Below, in pieces: positions 1 through 6,911 of a stretch of 6,996 nt of DNA. Location: contig JAVHLO010000179.1 of the NCBI GenBank assembly GCA_031082105.1, positions 1 through 6,996 of the forward strand, given 5' to 3'. The number at the start of each line of letters is the position of its first letter. Within the stretch, counting starts at the first letter, position 1. The translations under genes were made by a program, and so were the position numbers. Under the pieces are notes generated by a model, which saw only the letters and a list, made by a program, of their open reading frames with translations, was not told the DNA's origin and made no database searches. Source of the stretch: Planctomycetota bacterium. GTDB taxonomy: Bacteria > Planctomycetota > MHYJ01 > JACQXL01 > JAVHLO01.

Positions 1-2
1 AG

Positions 3-1052
3 AATTACTACAAGAAATACGTGGAGCATTCGGCCAAGAGCGACGATACCGTCGACGAACTCGTCATGCAGAAGCGCGAAGAGAGCCGGTTCGTCTGCCT
101 CGTCGGTCTTGCGCTGGTCTATATGCACGAGCTGGTGAAGAAGCCGCAAGACGTAATCACGCTCTTCTCCGAGGATGAGCTCAAGAGGTACTCGACGGAC
201 CCCGACAAGGTGGCGCGCGCGCATACGCTGGTGATGGAGGCGCACGTGGCCGGAAACCGCCTCGCGGAGGCCGAACGCGCCCTGGAGATCGTCATCACCG
301 GCGCGCCCGGCAACAGGCGCACTCCAGGCGCAGCCCGCAAGCTGGCCATTGCGTTGGATAGCGTGGCAAAAGACCTTAAGGACAAGAACAAAGACGAATA
401 CGCTGCAACGCGGTCGAAGATGGCCAAGTATTTCCTGATCTGGCTGAAGAACGCTCCGGCGGCCGGCGAAGTGATAAAGGCTGAGCACGCGTTCGCAGTA
501 GCCACAAAGCTCCTCGAAATCTGGAAGGAGACCGGCGACGTTTCCTATGGTCAGGAAGCCGCGCCGATCCTTGAGAAGACCCTTGCGGGCGGCTATTCCG
601 GCAAGTTGCCCGGCAAGGTCGATGAGATCAGGTGGAGGTTCGCCCAGGTACTGGTCGGACTTGAGGATTGGGAGAAGGCCAGGAATACCTACGAGGAACT
701 GGTAAAGACCAAGTCCGACAACGCCTTGATCTTTCTGGAGCTCGGCGAGGTATACCTTACCCTGTCGCGCCGGACCCAGGGCGAGGACCAGAAGAAATAC
801 TGGCAGTCCGGAATGGACCTGTTCAATCGCGTGCTCGGTTCACTGAGGGGGGAAGGCAAGTTCTCGGAGACCTGGTGGCGCACGATGTTCAACTATGTGA
901 CCATCATGTTCGAGAGCGGAGAGTACAAGCCGGCCTACGAAGGAATCAAGGGCATCCAGGTGGAGAAGAAAGACTTCGATAACGATCAATGGGGATACAA
1001 GACGAAACTGATCGAGTTGCTGAAGAAGATCGAGGCGAAGCTGCCGAAGTAG
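3..1052 (+). CDS. TPR-repeat protein, 5'-truncated by the window edge
   Basis: This frame is open to the left edge (first complete codon at 3) and ends at TAG 1050-1052. The first possible start, GTG at 21, has no ribosome binding site before it and is not followed by a signal peptide. The true N-terminus therefore probably lies upstream. The visible ~349 residues are mostly charged amphipathic helices. The clearest TPR-like pair, counted from GTG 21, is near residues 204-275, where helices such as RWRFAQVLVGLEDWEKARNT and ALIFLELGEVYLTLSRR repeat the usual small/large residue spacing. No catalytic motif or transmembrane segment is visible. TPR arrays are protein-binding scaffolds. Lying 46 bases upstream of an exported TPR protein and an ExbB/ExbD/secretin set, it is probably a periplasmic partner or assembly factor of that system (inference). 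The exact function is unknown. Confidence 0.8.
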   Translation, partial: NYYKKYVEHSAKSDDTVDELVMQKREESRFVCLVGLALVYMHELVKKPQDVITLFSEDELKRYSTDPDKVARAHTLVMEAHVAGNRLAEAERALEIVITGAPGNRRTPGAARKLAIALDSVAKDLKDKNKDEYAATRSKMAKYFLIWLKNAPAAGEVIKAEHAFAVATKLLEIWKETGDVSYGQEAAPILEKTLAGGYSGKLPGKVDEIRWRFAQVLVGLEDWEKARNTYEELVKTKSDNALIFLELGEVYLTLSRRTQGEDQKKYWQSGMDLFNRVLGSLRGEGKFSETWWRTMFNYVTIMFESGEYKPAYEGIKGIQVEKKDFDNDQWGYKTKLIELLKKIEAKLPK

Positions 1053-1098
1053 GTTGAGCCTGTTGCCGTCGGCGGGACAGGGTTTTGAAGTGATTGAC

Positions 1099-2274
1099 AT
1101 GCAAAGACAGCGATACATAGCGGTTTTATCCGCCTTCCTGGCTTCCTTGCTGGCGGCCGGGCTTCTGTTCGCCCAGGCTCCCGCTCCAACACCGGACACC
1201 GTCGTGCTGGCCGACAAGAAGGAGAAGACCGGGCAGGTGGCAAAGGAGACCTACAAGGAGCTTTCCCTGCAGGACGCAAAGGGCGGCACAGAGACGATTC
1301 AGTGGGCAAACATAGCGGACGTGAGGTACGGCGACAGGCCGGGCTCGTGCATCAGCGGAGACTCGGCGTTTTCGCGCGGAGACTACGCGCAGGCACTGGA
1401 AGGATACAGGCAGGTGGTGGCCGACGTGGACGGCAATAAGGCGCGCGCCATCTTCAGGCAGCACGGACTCATCGGCGTCGCGCGCTCCCTGGTTGCGCTG
1501 AGAAAGCACGACGACGCCGTGAAGGCGTTCAACGACCTGTTGACGAAGGAACCCGATTCGCGGTTCCTTCGCGATGCGCACCTGGGCATTGTCGCGGCTC
1601 TCAGGGCCAAAGGTGACGCTGCAGGCGCGACGAACGCGATCACCCGCGCCGCCACAGAGGCCAAGTCGAAGTCGCTTGAAGAAGAGTTCTCCATCCGGCT
1701 CACTCTCCTCAAGGCCGGCCTGCTCGAGGACGACAAGAAGTGGGCGGACGCCCAGAACGAGTATTCCTCGATCGCGCGCAAAGCCGACAAGTACCCGGTC
1801 CTTTCCGCCGCAGCAAAGATCGGCCTGGGACGCTCGATGCTCAACGTCGGGCAGGACCAGAAGGCCATGGCCCACTTCACGGAACTCCAGAACGCCGCGT
1901 CTTCCAACAGGTATCTGCTCTGCGGCGCGCTGAGCGGGCTGGGCGACTGCGCCTTCGCTGCAGGGGAGAAGTCGAAACAGCCCAACGACTATCGGACGGC
2001 CCTGGGATACTATGTCAAGGCCGGCGTGATCGGGTTCCCCGGCAAGGGCGAACCCTCCGCCGAACACGAGCGCGCCCTCTTCATGGCAGGATGCGCGTAC
2101 CAGGCGCTTTCAACCGTGTACACGGAGGAACAAGCGAAACGGTTCTTCGCGAAACGAGCGGAACTCGCGTTCCGTGAGCTCATCGCCGAGTACCCGGCCT
2201 CGACCTATGTTGACCCTGCCGGCAAGAGACTCAAGGAAGTATTGGTGACTGCGGGTGCCGCTGAAGAGCAGTAG
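1099..2274 (+). CDS. Exported TPR-repeat protein with small N-terminal beta module
   Basis: The protein has 391 residues from ATG 1099. This start gives a clean signal peptide: basic MQRQR, then a hydrophobic core (residues 7-25) ending LLFAQAPAP, with likely cleavage after A25 or A27. In-frame TTG 1054 and GTG 1090 also exist. TTG 1054 would place 15 residues before the signal peptide, so it is less likely. No strong Shine-Dalgarno is visible. Residues ~33-78 look like a small beta-rich, SH3- or Sm-like module (VVLADKKEKTGQVAKE, then ETIQWANIADVRYGD). From ~83 to the end there are helical TPR-like hairpins, for example DYAQALEGYRQVVAD, HDDAVKAFNDLLTKEPDS and KWADAQNEYSSIARKA. The last part, with AFRELIAEYPASTYVDPAGK, resembles YbgF/BamD-type repeats. 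It is probably a periplasmic scaffold for the ExbB/ExbD/secretin proteins encoded downstream. No enzyme motif was seen. Confidence 0.85.
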   Translation: MQRQRYIAVLSAFLASLLAAGLLFAQAPAPTPDTVVLADKKEKTGQVAKETYKELSLQDAKGGTETIQWANIADVRYGDRPGSCISGDSAFSRGDYAQALEGYRQVVADVDGNKARAIFRQHGLIGVARSLVALRKHDDAVKAFNDLLTKEPDSRFLRDAHLGIVAALRAKGDAAGATNAITRAATEAKSKSLEEEFSIRLTLLKAGLLEDDKKWADAQNEYSSIARKADKYPVLSAAAKIGLGRSMLNVGQDQKAMAHFTELQNAASSNRYLLCGALSGLGDCAFAAGEKSKQPNDYRTALGYYVKAGVIGFPGKGEPSAEHERALFMAGCAYQALSTVYTEEQAKRFFAKRAELAFRELIAEYPASTYVDPAGKRLKEVLVTAGAAEEQ

Positions 2275-2326
2275 CGCGTTGCCATTCTGTCAGTATTGAC
2301 TGCTTCATAATAGTTGGTCGTTTTTG

Positions 2327-2333
2327 TAAGGAG
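2327..2333 (+). promoter_or_regulatory. Strong ribosome binding site of the ExbB-like gene
   Basis: TAAGGAG lies six bases before ATG 2340. It is the closest match to the consensus Shine-Dalgarno in the window and fixes the start of the channel gene. Confidence 0.75.
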
Positions 2334-2339
2334 TCCTGG

Positions 2340-3098
2340 ATGCGTACGCGGAGGAGCTTCATCTGGAAGACGTGTCTGTGGGTGCTTGTCGTCTTCATGG
2401 CCGGGACAGTATGGCTTTACGCTCAGACCCCCGCGCCAGCCACCGACCCGAACGCTGCCGCGGCTCCCCAGGCGGCCGCCAGAAAGAGCATGGTCGACAT
2501 GATCAAGGCCGGCGGTCTGGTCGGTCACTGCATTATTCTCATCAACGTAGGTTCGTTCGCACTGGCAATCGAACTCTTTATGACCCTGAAGCGCGACAAG
2601 CTCTGCCCTCCGCATCTCATTGGCGAGATTGAGGCGTTGCTTGAAGAAGAGAACTATGAAGAAGCGCTGGCCCTCTGTGACAGCAACAAGAGTTTCATGA
2701 CGGCCGTCATGGCGGCGGGAATTGCGAAAGTGGGACTTGGCTACGACCAAATGCGCACAGCGATGCAGGAAGCGGGCGATTTTGAGTCCTTCAAACTGAA
2801 CACCAAGATCAACTGGCTTTCACTCATATACCAGGTGGGACCCATGTTGGGGCTGTTCGGTACGGTGACCGGTATGATCGGCGCCTTTCAGGTCATCGAA
2901 AATACCGCCAACCCGTCGCCCAAGCAGCTCGCGAGGGGCATTTACGAAGCCCTTGTGACGACGGTCGAAGGCCTTATCGTGGCCATGCCCACGTTGACCG
3001 TGTTCTTCTACTTCAAGGCGCGTCTTGGCCGGCTTCTGACCGAGGCCGGAATCGTCACGGAAGAGCTGGTTGAGAGGTTCAGGCCTGCGCAACAGTAG
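2340..3098 (+). CDS. MotA/TolQ/ExbB-family proton channel protein
   Basis: This 252-residue inner-membrane protein belongs to the family that forms, with ExbD/TolR proteins, a stator turning proton flow into mechanical work. The start is set by TAAGGAG six bases upstream. Residues 1-29 resemble a signal peptide (RTRRSF, hydrophobic core, LYAQ), followed by an Ala/Pro-rich periplasmic linker to ~50. TM1 spans ~59-83, a cytoplasmic helical part spans ~84-156, TM2 lies within 157-187 (GPMLGLFGTVTGMIGAF) and TM3 spans 201-225 (IYEALVTTVEGLIVAMP). By alignment in mind to E. coli ExbB, E203, T175 and T208 match the conserved TM3 Glu and the two pore Thr residues. E210 adds a second acidic residue in TM3. 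It sits 43 bases before the two ExbD genes. It could be called ExbB, TolQ or an Agl-like homologue; the family is certain, the partner process is not. Confidence 0.93.
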   Translation: MRTRRSFIWKTCLWVLVVFMAGTVWLYAQTPAPATDPNAAAAPQAAARKSMVDMIKAGGLVGHCIILINVGSFALAIELFMTLKRDKLCPPHLIGEIEALLEEENYEEALALCDSNKSFMTAVMAAGIAKVGLGYDQMRTAMQEAGDFESFKLNTKINWLSLIYQVGPMLGLFGTVTGMIGAFQVIENTANPSPKQLARGIYEALVTTVEGLIVAMPTLTVFFYFKARLGRLLTEAGIVTEELVERFRPAQQ

Positions 3099-3141
3099 AG
3101 GCCTCCGGCTTGCCGATAGCCAATAGTGGGAGTGCGTATCC

Positions 3142-3666
3142 ATGCGTCTGTCCACAGAAGTTGAACTCCCGGAGCTGAACATGACGCCGATGATCGACGT
3201 CATCTTTCAGCTTCTCATCTTCTTCATGCTTGTGACCAGCATGGAGTCGAGCGATGTCGAGGCGCTGGTCGTACCCAAGGCCATCAAGGCGGTCGAGGAC
3301 AAGGAGAAGTCGGACAAGAGAATCATGGTCAGCGTCGCGCACAAGGAGATAGAGTGCGACAGCTACACTACGCTGAAGACGGACCCAAGGTTCAAGAAGG
3401 TCTGTCGGCAGGCCGGACATTGGGAGATCAAGTTCAGGAAGCAGGCGTATACTGAGGAGCAGCTCGGGGCAAGGCTGCGCATCCTGGCCGACGAGGTCCG
3501 GGATACGAACGACCGGGAAATCAGCAATGTGCCGCTAATGATCCGGGCGGACCAGCGCGCGCCGTGGGAACAGGTCCAGCGTATCCTTGTGGTATGCGTG
3601 AGCCCGGTGTACAAGGTGATGATCTGGAAGATCGAGATTGCCGTGGAACTTGAGAAAGTGGAGTAG
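3142..3666 (+). CDS. ExbD/TolR-family protein, first copy
   Basis: This 174-residue protein has a single TM helix and a periplasmic domain. It would be the ExbD-type partner that enters the ExbB channel and carries the protonatable aspartate. A short cytoplasmic tail (MRLSTEVELPE) leads into NMTPMIDVIFQLLIFFML, with the family's essential Asp at D19 and the helix over ~17-34. The periplasmic domain ends in the typical VPLMIRADQRAPWEQVQRIL region (~133-152) and a beta-rich tail. Compared with the second copy it is longer and has extra residues around 70-92, with Cys72 and Cys88 plus a later Cys152. The first two might form a periplasmic disulfide (inference). GGGAG at 3128-3132 lies nine bases before the ATG. 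The TAG stop is five bases from the next start, so the two ExbD genes are probably translationally coupled. Confidence 0.93.
   Translation: MRLSTEVELPELNMTPMIDVIFQLLIFFMLVTSMESSDVEALVVPKAIKAVEDKEKSDKRIMVSVAHKEIECDSYTTLKTDPRFKKVCRQAGHWEIKFRKQAYTEEQLGARLRILADEVRDTNDREISNVPLMIRADQRAPWEQVQRILVVCVSPVYKVMIWKIEIAVELEKVE
3157..3228 (+). repeat. Duplicated segment, copy 1 (ExbD tail and TM helix)
   Basis: This segment pairs with 3696-3767. By hand count, 59 of 72 bases match, rising to 48 of 54 over 3175-3228. The last 18 codons give the same peptide in both copies (LNMTPMIDVIFQLLIFFM). The identity drops sharply after this point, so it marks a tandem gene duplication whose membrane segment stayed conserved. 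Confidence 0.85.
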
Positions 3667-3671
3667 CAGCG

Positions 3672-4142
3672 ATGGCGAGAAAGAAGCTGGAGACCGAGGT
3701 GTCGCTTCCGCAGTTGAACATGACGCCCATGATCGACGTCATCTTCCAGTTGCTGATCTTCTTCATGTGCACGATCAAGTTCCGCACCATGGAGGGGAAA
3801 CTCCAGTCGTACCTTCCGAAAGACAAAGGCATGCGCAACGTGGCGTATCAGCCCCTGGCGCAGGAGATCCGCGCGATCATCAAGTATGATGAAACGACCG
3901 GCGAGGTCAAGTTCTGGCTCGCCGAAAACCGCATGGCGAACATCGATGCGCTCATGGAAGGCATAGCGGCGAAACACGCGGAATACAAGAAGACAATAGA
4001 CCGGCCGGTGCCTGTCATCGTTGACGCCGAGAAGAACGTCCCGTTCATGGAAGTGGTACGGGTTCTCGACCTGTGCACCGGGCGAGGCATTGAAGGGGTC
4101 GAGTTCGCTTTGCCGCCAATACCTGCCAAGAAACAGCCGTAA
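3672..4142 (+). CDS. ExbD/TolR-family protein, second copy
   Basis: This 156-residue protein is a paralogue of the gene just upstream. A basic cytoplasmic tail (MARKKLETE) is followed by NMTPMIDVIFQLLIFFM, with the proton-carrying Asp at D22 and the TM helix over ~20-37. The periplasmic domain has beta/helix elements and ends with the family's usual PVPVIVDAEKNVPFMEVVRV block, then a FALPP terminus. It lacks the Cys-containing extra segment of copy 1. GGAG at 3660-3663 lies inside the end of the previous gene, eight bases before the ATG, and the genes are five bases apart. Expression therefore probably depends on translation of the first copy. Two different ExbD proteins beside one ExbB suggest a heteromeric ExbD pair in the channel, or alternative stators (inference). 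Confidence 0.93.
   Translation: MARKKLETEVSLPQLNMTPMIDVIFQLLIFFMCTIKFRTMEGKLQSYLPKDKGMRNVAYQPLAQEIRAIIKYDETTGEVKFWLAENRMANIDALMEGIAAKHAEYKKTIDRPVPVIVDAEKNVPFMEVVRVLDLCTGRGIEGVEFALPPIPAKKQP
3696..3767 (+). repeat. Duplicated segment, copy 2 (ExbD tail and TM helix)
   Basis: Partner of 3157-3228; the comparison is given there. It covers the end of the cytoplasmic tail and the transmembrane helix of the second ExbD protein. Confidence 0.85.
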
Positions 4143-4182
4143 CAGGGCTTGTTTTCATATATGCAACGTGTTCTATGTTTTT

Positions 4183-4189
4183 GGGAGAG
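4183..4189 (+). promoter_or_regulatory. Ribosome binding site that decides the secretin start
   Basis: GGGAGAG sits seven bases before ATG 4197. The earlier in-frame starts TTG 4149 and ATG 4161 have no comparable site and would put 12-16 non-signal residues before the export signal. ATG 4197 is therefore preferred. Confidence 0.7.
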
Positions 4190-4196
4190 TCAGCGC

Positions 4197-6911
4197 ATGA
4201 GTCTCAGGGCCTTGGTTTGCAGGTCGCTTTGTTCTTTCGCATGCCTTGTGGCGCTGGGAATCCTCGTCGCCGCCCACGGTGGGTGCATCACGAGGACCAC
4301 TCAACCGCCGCCTCAGCAGGGCCAGCAACCGGCCGTCGAGCCGACCGAGGAGATCTCGTCCGAGGAGCTTGCCGAGCTGAAAAGGAGTATGGAGCGGATG
4401 GAGTCCGCCCTTGCCTCCAGGGGTAGCCGTCCGTACGACGTGCCGGGCGGTGACTTCTCCGGCCATCTCGCCGAGGCGGAGGCCGACGCGCTCAGGCGCA
4501 AGCAGTCCGGCGAGTTCCTGGCCGAGAAGCACTATGATGCTGCGCTTGCGCAGTTCAAAGCGTTCGAATACGACAAGGCCAAGGAGAATCTCCAGATCGC
4601 TCTGCAATACAAGCCCGACTACCCGGAGGCGAAGGAACTGCTGCGCAATGTCCAGATGGCGCTCGGAGAACGGACCGGTGAACTACAGGCGGTCGGCCAG
4701 GATTTCCAGAACAGGCTTGCCGTTCTTATCCAGCAGACGGAGATGGAGGTCAACAACCACTTCAAGACCGGCGAAAGACTGATGGCCGAAGGGAAGTACA
4801 CCGAGGCCATTGCCGAGTTCTCCAAGGTCGAAGAGAAGATAAGATGGAGTCCGTATGATATCGGGCTGGGCGACAGGTTCCTCAAGCGGACCGAAGAGTA
4901 CCTGAAAGTATGCCGGGAGAAGCAGGATGCCGCCGACGCTGCCAGGAGGCAGACCCAGCTTGACGCTGCCGAGGCGATCGCGCGGACCGAGGAAGACAGG
5001 CGCAAGATGGCGCTTGCCGAGCATATCTCGCTCCTGCTGAAGAGGGCCATTGCGCATTTCGACAGCAGGGAGTACAGTCAGGCGGAGACGCTTGCGGGCG
5101 AAATACTGAAGATCGCGCCCAACATGCGGGAAGCCCAGGAACTCAAGAGAGACGCCTTGCAGGCCCGGCACGTCCGCGGGTACGCCGACCATCTGAAACT
5201 GCGGAGGGAGCGCTGGCTCGATGTGGCGAACAGCATGAAGGAAACTCTGGTCCCGTACGCGGAAGACGCGCTGGTGAGGTACCCGGACAAGATCTACTGG
5301 GATCGCGTACTCGAGCGCGCGAAGACGTCGGGCGGGCTGACGCAGGAAGAGGCCGAGGACCCGGAAGTGATAGCCGTGCAGAATACGCTTGAGACTTCGC
5401 CGATCGACCTCGACTTCGCCGACGCGTCGCTCCACGATATCGTCGATTTCATACGCGAGTATGCCAAGATCAACATCGAAATCTCGCAGGAAGTGAGACG
5501 CGAGGGAACGGCCGACAAGAAGATCAGCTTCCAGGTCAAGGGGCTCGTCCTGAAGAGCGTTCTCAGGCTGCTTCTGATGCACTACGGGCTCGACTATACG
5601 TTCGAAGGCAAGCTCGTGCTGATAACGACGCCGGAGCTCGCAGCGGGGAAACCGCAATTGCAGGTCCACGATGTGCGCGACCTGCTTCGCACGCTGACGG
5701 ATTTCCCGGGTCCGGATCTGGAGCTGAAATCGACATCCGATGCGGGCGGCGGCATGGGAACGGCCTTCTCATCCGATGAGCCGCCACCGCCGGCGATCAC
5801 CGGCGACCAGCTCAAAAAGCTCATCACCGACAGCATCGACCCGCAGTCATGGACCGAAAGGTCCGACGTGTCGTGTGAATTGAGCAGCAACGGGCAGTTG
5901 CTGGTCGTTCACACGCCCCAGGTCCAGCAGCAGGTGAGGAAGTTCCTCGACAAGCTGCGGTCGTTCACGGGCAGCATGGTCTCCATCGAGGCGCGATTCC
6001 TGAAGGTGGACGACAATTTCCTCGAGCACGTGGGTATCGAGCTTCGAAACGACGACAATACGAGCGACCTGGATACCGGTGCGAACCAGGCCGTTTGGGG
6101 CTCGCCGTTCCGCACAGACGACACGACAGGCGCCCAGCCACAGGACACCGGCTTCTGGAGCCAGCCGGGCAATGCCGGCGGCGCCAACGCGTTCGGCACC
6201 CATTTCTCCGACTTCAGGTTCAGGACACAGGTGCCGCTGACGGATCCGACCGGAAACGCCCTGGTCGGAACATCATTGCTCCCGCGAGGCGGTATGGGTA
6301 TGGTGGTGAATGTCCTTGAAGACTGGAGCGCAAATGCGGTCATCCGCGCGCTCCAGAAGAAGGAGATGTCGACGACGCTTCAGGCCCCGCGCGTGACCGT
6401 GTTCAACACGCAGCGCGCCCACTTGCTCGTCGCCCAGCAGCGCGCCTACATCCAGGACTACGACGTTCAGATCTCCACTGACGCCCGCGCGTACGACCCG
6501 ATCATCGGCTACATTCAGTTCGGCTTGGCGCTTGACGTGCGCGCAATCGTCAGCAACGACAGGAAGTACATCACGCTGGAGCTCAGGCCCGGCATGTCCG
6601 AGAACATCCAGATGCGGCAGCTTGACATCGCGCAGGGTACCGAGGCGTTCCCGGTGTGGATCCAGCTCCCGCAGGTCCGGCTCCAGCGGGCAATGACGAC
6701 CGTCCGCATGCCGGACAAGGGCACCGTCCTGATCGGCGGGATGAAGAATGTCCTGGACCAGGACATCGAAGAACATGTTCCGTTCCTGTCGAGAATCCCG
6801 ATCCTTGGCCCGCTGTTCACCGTGAAGCGAAAGATCGACGAGAAGCAGATGATCGTCATTCTCGTCACGGCCGAAGTGCTTGATACCGGGGAGCTGGAAG
6901 AAGGCCTGTAG
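4197..6911 (+). CDS. Secretin (GspD/PilQ family) with TPR region and STN domain, probable lipoprotein
   Basis: This 904-residue outer-membrane channel protein is larger than the usual ~650-700 residue GspD. Residues 1-29 form a signal peptide ending AAHGGC, so Cys30 is a likely lipid anchor, although His at -3 is not the standard lipobox. A Pro/Gln linker and a short coiled coil (~50-75) follow. TPR-like hairpins lie at ~104-150, ~183-220 and ~275-325, with an Ala/Glu/Arg coiled coil at ~238-275. Residues 402-480 fit the secretin/TonB short N-terminal (STN) domain (PIDLDFADASLHDIVDFI to VLITTPE). Residues ~488-585 resemble a secretin N1-like domain. From M594 (SIEARFLKV, HVGIEL) the C-terminal secretin domain runs to the end, with GTVLIGG at 842-848 and the hallmark VPFLSRIPILGPLF at 861-874. 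It lies 54 bases after the ExbD pair, with no secretion ATPase or pilin gene visible nearby. Substrate unknown. Confidence 0.92.
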   Translation: MSLRALVCRSLCSFACLVALGILVAAHGGCITRTTQPPPQQGQQPAVEPTEEISSEELAELKRSMERMESALASRGSRPYDVPGGDFSGHLAEAEADALRRKQSGEFLAEKHYDAALAQFKAFEYDKAKENLQIALQYKPDYPEAKELLRNVQMALGERTGELQAVGQDFQNRLAVLIQQTEMEVNNHFKTGERLMAEGKYTEAIAEFSKVEEKIRWSPYDIGLGDRFLKRTEEYLKVCREKQDAADAARRQTQLDAAEAIARTEEDRRKMALAEHISLLLKRAIAHFDSREYSQAETLAGEILKIAPNMREAQELKRDALQARHVRGYADHLKLRRERWLDVANSMKETLVPYAEDALVRYPDKIYWDRVLERAKTSGGLTQEEAEDPEVIAVQNTLETSPIDLDFADASLHDIVDFIREYAKINIEISQEVRREGTADKKISFQVKGLVLKSVLRLLLMHYGLDYTFEGKLVLITTPELAAGKPQLQVHDVRDLLRTLTDFPGPDLELKSTSDAGGGMGTAFSSDEPPPPAITGDQLKKLITDSIDPQSWTERSDVSCELSSNGQLLVVHTPQVQQQVRKFLDKLRSFTGSMVSIEARFLKVDDNFLEHVGIELRNDDNTSDLDTGANQAVWGSPFRTDDTTGAQPQDTGFWSQPGNAGGANAFGTHFSDFRFRTQVPLTDPTGNALVGTSLLPRGGMGMVVNVLEDWSANAVIRALQKKEMSTTLQAPRVTVFNTQRAHLLVAQQRAYIQDYDVQISTDARAYDPIIGYIQFGLALDVRAIVSNDRKYITLELRPGMSENIQMRQLDIAQGTEAFPVWIQLPQVRLQRAMTTVRMPDKGTVLIGGMKNVLDQDIEEHVPFLSRIPILGPLFTVKRKIDEKQMIVILVTAEVLDTGELEEGL

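Noticed and set aside
1126..2067. Long open frame on the minus strand (313 codons) opposite the exported TPR protein
   Set aside because: It is a shadow of GC-rich coding sequence on the + strand. Its product has no recognisable domain, and the + strand gene has a signal peptide and TPR pattern.
2279..2311. Sigma70-type promoter TTGCCA 2279-2284 with CATAAT 2306-2311
   Set aside because: The spacer is 21 bases, too long for a standard promoter. TTGACT at 2296 has no good -10 at 16-18 bases.
2275..2339. Fur box, as expected if this were an iron-uptake TonB/ExbB locus
   Set aside because: No GATAATGATAATC-like palindrome is present before the ExbB-like gene, so iron control is not supported.
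4149..4196. Longer secretin N-terminus from TTG 4149 or ATG 4161
   Set aside because: Both would add residues before the signal peptide and lack a ribosome binding site, while ATG 4197 has GGGAGAG at good spacing.
4683..5669. Long open frame on the minus strand (328 codons) opposite the secretin
   Set aside because: The + strand frame shows TPR and STN domains across the same bases; the antisense product has no family pattern and no clear ribosome binding site.
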